A stretch of 6,064 nt of DNA, taken from NCBI GenBank assembly GCA_041670885.1, contig JBAXYJ010000183.1:1-6064 (forward strand), read 5' to 3'. This DNA is from JAJBWD01 sp041670885. Its GTDB lineage: Bacteria; Bacillota; Clostridia; Clostridiales; Clostridiaceae. The notes under the pieces were generated by a model, which saw nothing but the letters and a program-made list of their open reading frames with translations, had not been told where the DNA came from and did not search any database. Positions 1 through 6,064 of this stretch are shown here, piece by piece. The position numbers and the translations under genes are program-made. Each line of letters opens with the position of its first letter. The first letter of the stretch is position 1.

Positions 1-101
1 CGTCCGCCGCTAATCATCCCCGAAGGGAATCATCGCTCGACTTGCATGTGTTAAGCACGCCGCCAGCGTTCGTCCTGAGCCAGGATCAAACTCTTAATTT
101 A
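1..101 (-). rRNA. rrs: 16S ribosomal RNA, 5' end only (partial)
   Basis: Read on the minus strand, this is the first ~101 nt of a small-subunit rRNA gene; the remainder lies beyond the left edge. The universal bacterial site AGAGTTTGATCCTGGCTCAG lies at 94 down to 75. It is followed by the conserved stretch GACGAACGCTGGCGGCGTGC and by ACATGCAAGTCGAGCGATGA, which leads into the variable V1 hairpin with a CTTCGG loop. Since that primer site starts at E. coli position 8, the mature 5' end is placed at about 101. V1 and the sequence GATTAGCGGCGGACG resemble Clostridium. The gene is transcribed leftwards, presumably as the first gene of an rrn operon, and is clearly more GC-rich than its surroundings. 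Identity is near certain; the exact 5' nucleotide is inferred. Confidence 0.97.
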
Positions 102-148
102 AAAGTCTGAACAAAACTCATTACTTAATTAACTGGTTTATTCTCTCT

Positions 149-168
149 CTGTTCAATTTTCAATGTTC
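149..168 (-). promoter_or_regulatory. boxA-like rRNA antitermination motif in the 16S leader
   Basis: The leader contains GAACATTGAAAATTGAACAG on the minus strand. It resembles the GxxCTTTGAAAACTxAACA element that recurs in rrn leaders of Bacillus and Clostridium, which in established models recruits Nus factors for antitermination. Its position between the promoter and the 16S 5' end is the expected one. The assignment rests on resemblance remembered from other Firmicutes rrn leaders, not on an alignment. Confidence 0.55.
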
Positions 169-190
169 TTGCCGCTCCTGCGACTTTTAT

Positions 191-219
191 ATAGTAACAT
201 GGTACAAATGTTTTGTCAA
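191..219 (-). promoter_or_regulatory. Strong sigma-A promoter of the rRNA operon
   Basis: On the minus strand a perfect -35 box TTGACA (219 to 214) is separated by exactly 17 bp from a -10 box TACTAT (196 to 191). Transcription should begin near 184, giving a leader of about 80 nt before mature 16S. The stretch just upstream (about 220-240) is almost pure A/T and could act as an UP element, as is usual for rrn promoters. Only one promoter is visible; no second tandem copy was found before pckA. Confidence 0.9.
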
Positions 220-255
220 CAACTTTTAATTATTTTATTTCATCCTTTAATTCTG

Positions 256-285
256 CTTCAAGTGGGGTAGACTCCCCATCTGAAG
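256..285 (-). terminator. Stem-loop between pckA and the rRNA promoter; possible terminator or structured repeat
   Basis: A long imperfect inverted repeat lies 33 bp past the pckA stop. CTTCA (256-260) pairs with TGAAG (281-285), and TGGGG (263-267) with CCCCA (274-278), around a 6-nt loop (268-273). In minus-strand RNA the two intervening positions form one G-U pair and one mismatch. A further possible outer pairing is CATCC (241-245) with GGATG (289-293). The place is right for separating pckA from the rRNA operon. However, no run of U follows the stem on either strand, so it is not a canonical intrinsic terminator. It may instead be a repeat or structured RNA element. Confidence 0.4.
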
Positions 286-317
286 ACTGGATGTTCAGCT
301 TTAGCTAAGCGAGTTCA

Positions 318-1970
318 CTAAATCTCGTTAACTACTTTCTTTAACGCCTCTAAAGCCTCCTCTGGAAGAGCATTAAATCCCCCATTTGCTTCATTCTGGC
401 TCTCTACAAATTTAACTCTGTCCTTCATTCTCTCCTTAAGCTGATTGACATAGGATTCATCCTTCATATCCGGTACAAAACCTTCAACCTCCAGATATTT
501 CATATCGCTGATATCAGCCCACTTCTTAAAATCTGCTTTGCCCTCTACAATAGTCTCCAAACTTCCAAGTGTTATTTTCTTTGTTACCTTCTTACCCATG
601 AAATCACCTGTATTTAGTATGTAGCAGGATACATTTCTTTCAGCGAATAATTTCTTGAATTTATTATAATCATCTGACAGCTTCCATGTTCTGAATGGAT
701 TTGCATATGGCTCTACTACTAAGGCATTTGGATCTACTCCTGGAGCTAATCTTTCAGCTGAGGTTCTCTTTGTCGCAAGTGTTGCTCCCATTACTGATGC
801 TAATGCTGCTCCATCTAGTTTAACTACCGGAGGAAGAGTTGGATCTTTCATTAACCAAAAAATAGCATTAACCGGTTCATTAAATTTATCAACTCTATTT
901 GGTGACCAAAGCTTTGATTTTATAGCTCTGCCGTTACCATTTCTAATGTCTTCCGTAACTAAAACAATCTTTCCATCCTCGTCTATTGTGGATCCGCAGT
1001 TTTGAACTGTTATTAAGAATTTATTATCTGGGCTAGTTAGAGGGTAATCCTGTGTCTTATCAAAATATGATGGTTCTAATGCAACTGAAGAACCATTTTT
1101 AGTTGATATTATAAAAGCATCATCATGAAGCACCGTAACATCATATTTACCATCGTGTTTAGCATGAGTTAATGTGGATTTTCCGGAACCTGATAAGCCA
1201 AATACTCCTGCTACAAATTTATTTCCATCTTTTAAGTTGTATCTCTTCTGTCCGCCATGGCAGGACGCATATCCATGTCTGTTTGCAATACCCCAGGCAA
1301 GAGTTAATGTTCCCTTCTTGTGTTCTCCAAAATATCTCATTCCCAGTATTGATGCACAGTTATGTTCCGGATCAAAGAAGGCAAGTCCAAGGGGATGTTC
1401 AGGATGACTCCAGTCTGGATCTGAGAAGATATAAATATCTCCCTCATTTTCTATAGTTTTAGAGTCCTTATACATTTTTACATATTCTTCTGTTATATAT
1501 TGAAAATTAAGCAGCCAGTTATACATGATATTCTCATGACCTTCTGGTATTAAAAGATGAGCTTTTACCATGAAATCTTTATCTAGTCCCACAATTGCCT
1601 GTGCATGATATAAAGTCTCATATCTTGTCCCATATACAGCTTCCCTTATTTTTGCTGCATAACTTTCCTGATTTATTCCTTTTTCTGTTAATAACTTTTT
1701 AGCAGCAGCACATCTTCCCTTAACAGCTCCATCATTAAACAGCAATACTTTAGCATCACTATCTAGTCCTATCTCTTCAGCTCTAAAAACAGGCATATCA
1801 GTAACTATAGTTCCTGGAGAATTGTAGGCTAATTTGTAAGCCTCCTTCAGCGAATTAATATCGTTTACATTGTTTCCATAAAATGCTGTCTCAATAGTTG
1901 TTCTTATTTGAGAAAATATAGGATTTTTGGCCCCTATTTCAGCTCTTTTAAAGTAGCTTTGTGTTGACAT
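318..1970 (-). CDS. pckA: Phosphoenolpyruvate carboxykinase (ATP)
   Basis: This 550-residue cytoplasmic enzyme interconverts oxaloacetate + ATP with phosphoenolpyruvate + CO2 + ADP, in gluconeogenesis or, in anaerobes, often in the carboxylating direction. The length fits the family (E. coli enzyme about 540). Visible motifs include Tyr213 and the lysine pair 218-219 in YFGEHKKG, matching the metal/substrate lysine region; His238 in ASCHGG; the P-loop GLSGSGKST (258-266); the acidic kinase-2 pair Asp283-Asp284; Arg343 in VTEDIRNG; and NTGDFMGKK near 453-461. It belongs to a divergent Firmicutes branch: the P-loop has Ser instead of Thr, and the usual N-terminal GRSPKDK motif is not recognisable. 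The ATG is preceded by AGGAGG (1978-1983) at 7 nt spacing, which fixes the start. The gene has its own promoter just past the transporter gene and reads towards the rRNA operon. No cofactor assay can be replaced by sequence, but ATP use is the family assignment. Confidence 0.95.
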   Translation of the reverse strand: MSTQSYFKRAEIGAKNPIFSQIRTTIETAFYGNNVNDINSLKEAYKLAYNSPGTIVTDMPVFRAEEIGLDSDAKVLLFNDGAVKGRCAAAKKLLTEKGINQESYAAKIREAVYGTRYETLYHAQAIVGLDKDFMVKAHLLIPEGHENIMYNWLLNFQYITEEYVKMYKDSKTIENEGDIYIFSDPDWSHPEHPLGLAFFDPEHNCASILGMRYFGEHKKGTLTLAWGIANRHGYASCHGGQKRYNLKDGNKFVAGVFGLSGSGKSTLTHAKHDGKYDVTVLHDDAFIISTKNGSSVALEPSYFDKTQDYPLTSPDNKFLITVQNCGSTIDEDGKIVLVTEDIRNGNGRAIKSKLWSPNRVDKFNEPVNAIFWLMKDPTLPPVVKLDGAALASVMGATLATKRTSAERLAPGVDPNALVVEPYANPFRTWKLSDDYNKFKKLFAERNVSCYILNTGDFMGKKVTKKITLGSLETIVEGKADFKKWADISDMKYLEVEGFVPDMKDESYVNQLKERMKDRVKFVESQNEANGGFNALPEEALEALKKVVNEI

Positions 1971-2036
1971 AATATTTCCTCCTTATTATATGGTATCTAA
2001 TAACTAATTATCAGTGAAAATTTTTTACTAATTACA

Positions 2037-2064
2037 ATTATACCTTAGATAGTTAAATTTTCAA
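2037..2064 (-). promoter_or_regulatory. Putative sigma-A promoter of pckA
   Basis: On the minus strand TTGAAA (2064 to 2059) and a perfect TATAAT (2042 to 2037) are separated by 16 bp, predicting a start near 2030 and a leader of about 60 nt. The -35 box starts only 7 bp after the stop codon of the transporter gene, so pckA is probably expressed on its own. The leader also holds the imperfect inverted repeat CTGATAA/TTATTAG (1997-2014), which could be a weak operator or hairpin. Confidence 0.6.
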
Positions 2065-2071
2065 TATCTTA

Positions 2072-2938
2072 TCAATATTCCTTACTGTTATTTAATATTA
2101 AAATTGATAATATTATCATTGTCCCTCCCAAAATCTGGGTTATACTGGTTCTTTCTCTAAGAATTATAACTGAAAGGAGTATTGCAGATGGTATTTCAAT
2201 ATTGCTTATTATAGATGTTTTGAAGGCTCCTATTTTCTTTATTGCTAAAAATAGAAACACCATAGGTAATATTCCGCCCAGGATAGAAAATAATCCAACT
2301 TCTATAATAACATTAAAATTTAATATACTGTATATTTTAATATCTCTGTTTATGATAATCAGAGATGCTAATGAAAATATATACGTATAAAAATTTATTG
2401 TAAGGGACTCTATATCCTTCAATTTTTCTTCTGCAAAAATATTTAGAAGAGCATAGAAAAATGAGGCCAGCATTCCGAAAATTATTCCTTTAACATTTAA
2501 TACTTTCCCTTCACCTATTATATTTAAAGATAAAGCGCACCCTAAGAAAGCAATTATAAGAGCTGATATATTTTTAATATTTATTCTATACCCTTTAAAT
2601 ATAGCCTTATATATAAATACTATGGCAGGAAAAGTATATAAAAGAAGTGTAACCATAGATACGCTTAAATAATTAAAAGCATTATAATAGAAGAGAGTCA
2701 TTAAAGTATTTAAAATTGCTCCCATAATTATTAATCTAATTATTTGATTTTTAGTAACCACCAAATACTTCCTGTTATATAAAAAAATAAATATCAGCAT
2801 TAATGCTACAGAAAATATATACTGCAGCATTAACAGATTTATTGAATTCAATCCTAATTTATAAGCAAAATTTACAAATATACCGGCGCTGCCAAATAAA
2901 ACAGCTGACAGAGCAGCATATAAATATCCTTTTTTCAT
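2072..2938 (-). CDS. EamA/DMT-superfamily transporter (drug/metabolite exporter type)
   Basis: The product is a 288-residue, highly hydrophobic membrane protein with about ten predicted helices in two halves of about 140 residues, the tandem EamA layout. The first helix starts right after MKKGYLYAALSAVLFG. A glycine-rich helix follows the central loop (GEGKVLNVKGIIFGMLASFF), and the C-terminal helix pair IEIPSAILLSVIILRER...QILGG is typical of the family. Such proteins usually export amino acids, nucleosides or other metabolites; the substrate cannot be read from sequence. A TTG codon four residues upstream (2950) is also in frame, but the ATG at 2938 is preferred because GAGGG (2944-2948) lies 5 nt ahead of it and would be part of the coding sequence otherwise. 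It follows the TPR gene by 12 nt, so co-transcription and translational coupling are likely. No clear terminator follows. Confidence 0.88.
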   Translation of the reverse strand: MKKGYLYAALSAVLFGSAGIFVNFAYKLGLNSINLLMLQYIFSVALMLIFIFLYNRKYLVVTKNQIIRLIIMGAILNTLMTLFYYNAFNYLSVSMVTLLLYTFPAIVFIYKAIFKGYRINIKNISALIIAFLGCALSLNIIGEGKVLNVKGIIFGMLASFFYALLNIFAEEKLKDIESLTINFYTYIFSLASLIIINRDIKIYSILNFNVIIEVGLFSILGGILPMVFLFLAIKKIGAFKTSIISNIEIPSAILLSVIILRERTSITQILGGTMIILSILILNNSKEY

Positions 2939-2943
2939 AGATT

Positions 2944-2948
2944 CCCTC
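2944..2948 (-). promoter_or_regulatory. Ribosome binding site that decides the transporter start
   Basis: GAGGG sits in the 12-nt gap between the TAG stop of the TPR gene (2951-2953) and the ATG at 2938, with 5 nt spacing to the ATG. It supports the ATG over the TTG at 2950-2948, which directly abuts the upstream stop codon and has no binding site of its own in the usual position. Confidence 0.7.
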
Positions 2949-2950
2949 AA

Positions 2951-4651
2951 CTAATAGAAAAGTACAAAATTCGGGACTTTTATATTTTCATTTCCTTTAG
3001 AGTTGGCAACCCTAGTAGAAAGATCCTTTGCTTTTTTTAAATTCTCTGTTACTGTCTTTTTAGTATAATCATCAGTGGAATCATTAATTCTGTTATATGC
3101 TGACTGAATATTATATAATCCTTTTTCCAGATTTCCCTCAACTGTAATATAATATACCCCTGCATTATTCAAATTTAATAAATCACTTTCATCTGCTTCA
3201 TAAGCATATCTGATTTCCTTAATTCCAGCTGGTAAATTTCCCATTTTCATATATAAAGTTCCCAGTGTTCTGTGATATCTTGATTCCTCATCATTTAACT
3301 TAATGCATCTATTAAGAAGGGCTATTGCCTCTTTGCTCTCTGCTGCCTTTACAGTTTTATCTTTGGAATTTTCATAATTTATTATATGAATCAATGCTTT
3401 ACTGTATTTTATTTCCGGATCGCCGGGTTTGACAATTTCAGCCAGGTTAAAGTATTCATAGGCTTTACTCACATTCTTTTTTGTATACCAGTAGTAATTA
3501 GCAGTATTTATCATAATATTATAATTATATGGTTCAAAATAAAGACCTCTCCTGAAATAAGGTTCTGCCTCTTCATCCTTGCCCTGTGCTAAAAGTATCT
3601 CCGGCATCAGGAATGCATAATTATCCGGATAGTTTCTGTTTAAATTTATAGATTTTATACAGTCTGCCAATGCTCTTTTATAATCCTTTTTCTTAAGATA
3701 ATACCAAGCTGCAGTGTGGTATGTTCTATAATCATCAGGATTTTCACTTATAACCTGATTTATCAGCTTATCTCCCTCAGCTGTCTTACCTTGATTTTGC
3801 AGATTATAGGCTTCTATAAGCTTTATTTCTATTTTCCCAACATCTTTTCCCTTAAGCTCTTTTAAAATATCTGCCGCCTGATCTGCAGTATTTGCATTAG
3901 AACTATATATTTTTGCCATCCACACCTTATAAGATAGTTCATTTTTATCCTTTTCCATAAGGCCTGATATATCCTCTAATAAATCATTGCTGTTATATAA
4001 AGCAATTTGAGATATGACATCAAATATTTTAAATTCATCCTTATCTTTATTCCATGCACTTTTAAGATTAGCATAACCATTCGTCTTATCTCCTACTATA
4101 AGCTGAAGTCTGGCAATTTCGGCCAAATCATAAGCTGAATCCTTACTCACATTATACTTAGTAAGAATATTTTTTGCCTTGTCCATTTCATTATTAGCCA
4201 TATATACCGTAAACATGGTTTTTACCAGGTTATTGTTTGAAAATGATGCTAATGCCTTTTCCCCATCCTGTTTTGCCTTTTTATAGTCTTTATTCATAAG
4301 TTCTGTAAACACTATGTAGTTGTAATCATCACCATTTAATGTTTGAAATTCCTTTGCCAGATTTAAGTATTTATTTGAATTTACAAAGTCCCCCTCAACT
4401 GAATATATCTCTGCTATTTTCAGGTCCCATTCCGGTGACAACTTATCACTTACTGCCAGTTTATTATATTCTTCAATTGCCTTTTCCTTATTGCCGCTTA
4501 AAAAGTAGTCTTCAGCAGCTACAGTTGATAAATTTATTTTTTTATTTTCTTTATAGTTAATTACATTAAGTGCTATAATTACTGCAAGAATTATACCAAT
4601 GATATTGTATATTTTATAATGATTAAATATTCTTTTTATATTATTATTCAT
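2951..4651 (-). CDS. Membrane-anchored tetratricopeptide (TPR) repeat protein, function unknown
   Basis: This is a 566-residue protein with a short basic N-terminus, one hydrophobic segment at about 14-33 (IYNIIGIILAVIIALNVI) without a signal-peptidase or lipobox site, then an almost wholly helical soluble region. Degenerate 34-residue TPR units are visible around 43-108 (EDYFLSGNKEKAIEEYNKLA; AEIYSVEGDFVNSNKYLNLAKE), 305-410 (AAWYYLKKKDYKRALADCIKSI and the next two units) and 456-490 (LGTLYMKMGNLPAGIKEIRYAYEAD). TPR solenoids bind proteins or peptides, and no catalytic domain is seen. Topology is inferred as N-in with the repeats outside the cell, but the lysines after the segment (34, 37, 38) make this uncertain. 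The ATG is preceded by AGAGGTG (4656-4662). It is the first gene of an operon with the EamA transporter and is divergent from murT. A role as scaffold in envelope metabolism is only a guess from position. Confidence 0.85.
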   Translation of the reverse strand: MNNNIKRIFNHYKIYNIIGIILAVIIALNVINYKENKKINLSTVAAEDYFLSGNKEKAIEEYNKLAVSDKLSPEWDLKIAEIYSVEGDFVNSNKYLNLAKEFQTLNGDDYNYIVFTELMNKDYKKAKQDGEKALASFSNNNLVKTMFTVYMANNEMDKAKNILTKYNVSKDSAYDLAEIARLQLIVGDKTNGYANLKSAWNKDKDEFKIFDVISQIALYNSNDLLEDISGLMEKDKNELSYKVWMAKIYSSNANTADQAADILKELKGKDVGKIEIKLIEAYNLQNQGKTAEGDKLINQVISENPDDYRTYHTAAWYYLKKKDYKRALADCIKSINLNRNYPDNYAFLMPEILLAQGKDEEAEPYFRRGLYFEPYNYNIMINTANYYWYTKKNVSKAYEYFNLAEIVKPGDPEIKYSKALIHIINYENSKDKTVKAAESKEAIALLNRCIKLNDEESRYHRTLGTLYMKMGNLPAGIKEIRYAYEADESDLLNLNNAGVYYITVEGNLEKGLYNIQSAYNRINDSTDDYTKKTVTENLKKAKDLSTRVANSKGNENIKVPNFVLFY

Positions 4652-4680
4652 ATCACACCTCTTAATAGATTAATAGCCAA

Positions 4681-4708
4681 ATTTTAATTCATAACTGTAT
4701 TTTAACAA
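4681..4708 (-). promoter_or_regulatory. Putative promoter of the TPR-transporter operon
   Basis: On the minus strand TTGTTA (4708 to 4703) and TAAAAT (4686 to 4681) are separated by 16 bp, about 30 bp ahead of the TPR start codon. Both boxes deviate from consensus and the region is very AT-rich, so chance matches are likely. Confidence 0.4.
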
Positions 4709-4736
4709 ATTTAATTGAAAAATACCATTAATAAAT

Positions 4737-4765
4737 TTTCCATAAAGGGTTATTTGTATTATAAT
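4737..4765 (+). promoter_or_regulatory. Putative promoter of murT
   Basis: A perfect TATAAT at 4760-4765 lies 17 bp after a poor -35 box TTTCCA (4737-4742), predicting transcription from about 4772. A second TATAAT at 4772-4777 lacks a good -35 box and would start transcription near 4784, leaving a leader of only 10-20 nt. Either could serve; the sequence does not decide. Confidence 0.4.
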
Positions 4766-4786
4766 ATAGTTTATAATTTACTTATG

Positions 4787-4792
4787 AAAGGA
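4787..4792 (+). promoter_or_regulatory. Ribosome binding site of murT, poorly placed for the GTG start
   Basis: AAAGGA is the only Shine-Dalgarno-like sequence ahead of the murT frame. Aligned on the full AAAGGAGGT, the core would reach 4794, so it overlaps the GTG at 4794-4796 but lies at a near-ideal 8 nt from the ATT codon at 4803-4805. It therefore argues against the GTG as the initiation codon. Confidence 0.55.
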
Positions 4793-4793
4793 C

Positions 4794-6064
4794 GTGTTTC
4801 AAATTAAAGTAAAATCCTTCCTATCAATTACAGTTTCAAAACTTATTCTATCATTATCTAAGATTATTATAAAGGGAGGAAGTAATTTCCCGGGGAAAAT
4901 TGCTCTTAAAATAGATAAAAATGTTTTATTATCCTTAACAAAGGGATATAAGATAATTGTTGTTACCGGCACTAACGGCAAAACTACCACCACCAGCAAT
5001 ATTTATAATATATTAAAGGACAAAGGCGTAAACGTTATAACTAACAGTACAGGAGCTAATATGATAACAGGTATTGCCTCCTGTTTTATCGAAAATTACA
5101 GATTTGGGAAAGCCAAGGAAAGATATGCAGTTATTGAGGCTGATGAAGCTAATCTTACATTTCTTACTGATTACGTAAAGCCGGAAATAATATGCATAAC
5201 CAACCTATTCAGAGACCAGCTGGACAGGTATGGAGAAGTATATACAACACTTAAAAAGATATTAAAGGGAGTAGAAAAATCAGAAAATTCAAAGCTTGTT
5301 TTAAATGGTGATGAATCACTTCTGGGAGACTTGTCTGTCCCTAATAAGGTTTACTATTACGGTTTTGAAGCTCAAGTCAGTAACGATAAAATAATAGATA
5401 TAAATGCAGATGCAAAGTTTTGCAAGAAATGTAAAGCACCTTATAAATATAATTTTATTACATATAATCATCTGGGAGATTATTACTGCGATAACTGCGG
5501 ATTTAAAAGACCAAAACTCTCCTATTTTATAAATGAAATAAGAGAGATAGGAAGCGATGGTTCTCTGGTTTTAATAAACGGAAAGGAATTTTATATAAAT
5601 CAGCCTGGTGTATATAACATATATAATGCACTTTGCGCTTATTCTGCTGCGAAAATTTTAGGGATTGATGATGATACTATATTTAACTCCTTAAAATCTC
5701 AGAAAAGTAAATTTGGAAGACAGGAAGATGTGGTTGTTGATAATAAAAACATAAGAATAATCCTTGTAAAAAATCCTGCAGGCTATGACCAGGCTATAAA
5801 TACAATATCATTAAGCTGTGAAGACATAAGCATAGCCCTTCTTTTAAATGATAATTATGCAGACGGTATAGATGTATCCTGGATATGGGATGTTAAGTTT
5901 GAAAACTTAAAGGATTTAAAAATTCATTCTCTTATTATATCCGGATTAAGGCTCTATGACATGGCTGTAAGACTTAAAATATCCGGTCTTGATACCGATA
6001 AGTTTAAAATAGCAGAAACCTACGAAAAACTCCTGGAAGAAATAAAAGAATGTGAAACAGAAAA
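4794..6064 (+). CDS. murT: Lipid II isoglutaminyl synthase, Mur-ligase subunit MurT (3' end missing)
   Basis: MurT works with the glutamine amidotransferase GatD to amidate the alpha-carboxyl of D-glutamate in lipid II on the inner face of the membrane. Counting from the ATT at 4803, the visible features are the ATP-binding loop TGTNGKTTTT (55-64), EADEAN (112-117), the Mur-ligase segment TNLFRDQLDRYGE (133-145), a four-cysteine zinc-ribbon insert (Cys207, 210, 229, 232) that sets MurT apart from MurC-F, the conserved NPAGYDQ (324-330), and DVSWIWD (357-363) in the C-terminal domain, where the aspartate that completes the GatD triad is expected. About 420 codons are present without a stop; the family is about 435-455, so only a few dozen residues are missing. 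The only standard in-frame start is GTG 4794, since TGA at 4785 closes the frame upstream. Spacing to the ribosome binding site and family N-termini favour ATT 4803. gatD should follow outside the window. Confidence 0.93.
   Translation, partial: MFQIKVKSFLSITVSKLILSLSKIIIKGGSNFPGKIALKIDKNVLLSLTKGYKIIVVTGTNGKTTTTSNIYNILKDKGVNVITNSTGANMITGIASCFIENYRFGKAKERYAVIEADEANLTFLTDYVKPEIICITNLFRDQLDRYGEVYTTLKKILKGVEKSENSKLVLNGDESLLGDLSVPNKVYYYGFEAQVSNDKIIDINADAKFCKKCKAPYKYNFITYNHLGDYYCDNCGFKRPKLSYFINEIREIGSDGSLVLINGKEFYINQPGVYNIYNALCAYSAAKILGIDDDTIFNSLKSQKSKFGRQEDVVVDNKNIRIILVKNPAGYDQAINTISLSCEDISIALLLNDNYADGIDVSWIWDVKFENLKDLKIHSLIISGLRLYDMAVRLKISGLDTDKFKIAETYEKLLEEIKECETE

Noticed and set aside
1172..1456. 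Open reading frames of 94 and 77 codons on the plus strand inside pckA
   Set aside because: They lie antisense to a strongly conserved enzyme, have no ribosome binding site of note, and their translations show no family features; they are shadows.
2063..2079. AATAT/ATATT inverted repeat around the transporter stop as a terminator
   Set aside because: Only five A/T pairs with no U-run; too weak to support termination, and it overlaps the -35 region proposed for pckA.
2202..2390. Plus-strand open frame of 62 codons inside the EamA gene
   Set aside because: Antisense to a hydrophobic membrane protein gene; the composition is explained by the complement of the real gene.
4652..4793. Possible tRNA, small RNA, riboswitch or CRISPR repeat in the largest gap between protein genes
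   Set aside because: The stretch is AT-rich without a cloverleaf, long stem or regularly spaced repeat; only promoters can be argued for.
4784..4807. Seven-codon ORF MKGRVSN starting at ATG 4784
   Set aside because: There is no ribosome binding site ahead of it and it may overlap the transcription start; kept only as part of the murT start question, not as a gene.
4799..4999. Minus-strand open frame of 66 codons over the start of murT
   Set aside because: It overlaps the conserved murT ATP-binding region (TGTNGKTTTT) on the other strand, which is clearly the coding one.

Overview
The window looks like a piece of a low-GC Firmicutes chromosome, most likely Clostridium sensu lato. The 5' end of a 16S rRNA gene at the left edge carries the standard bacterial 5' primer site and a clostridial-looking leader. 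The protein genes are AT-rich, use many ATA and AGA codons, and have AGGAGG-type ribosome binding sites. The species cannot be fixed from about 100 bases of 16S.

Layout, left to right. Bases 1-101 are the first ~101 nt of a 16S rRNA gene on the minus strand. Its leader has a boxA-like antitermination motif (149-168) and a strong sigma-A promoter (TTGACA, 17 bp, TACTAT; 191-219). A structured stretch (241-310) with a long imperfect hairpin separates this promoter from the next gene. Bases 318-1970 (minus) encode an ATP-type phosphoenolpyruvate carboxykinase (pckA) with its own promoter and a perfect AGGAGG ribosome binding site. Bases 2072-2938 (minus) encode a ten-helix EamA/DMT-family transporter. 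It lies 12 nt downstream of a 566-residue membrane-anchored TPR protein (2951-4651, minus), and the two form a tight two-gene operon. A 140-150 bp intergenic region (4652-4793) holds divergent promoters. From 4794 (plus) to the right edge runs an incomplete murT, the Mur-ligase-like subunit of the lipid II isoglutaminyl synthase, whose partner gatD would be expected just outside the window.

The genes do not form one pathway. PckA links oxaloacetate and PEP in central metabolism. MurT amidates the peptidoglycan stem peptide. The TPR protein and the transporter are an uncharacterised pair at the membrane. No CRISPR array, transposase, tRNA, phage gene, toxin-antitoxin pair or defence system is visible. 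I do not see a convincing new multi-gene system. The points most worth a second look are the non-standard start of murT, the structured element between pckA and the rRNA promoter, the divergent substrate-binding region of the PEP carboxykinase, and the TPR/EamA pair.
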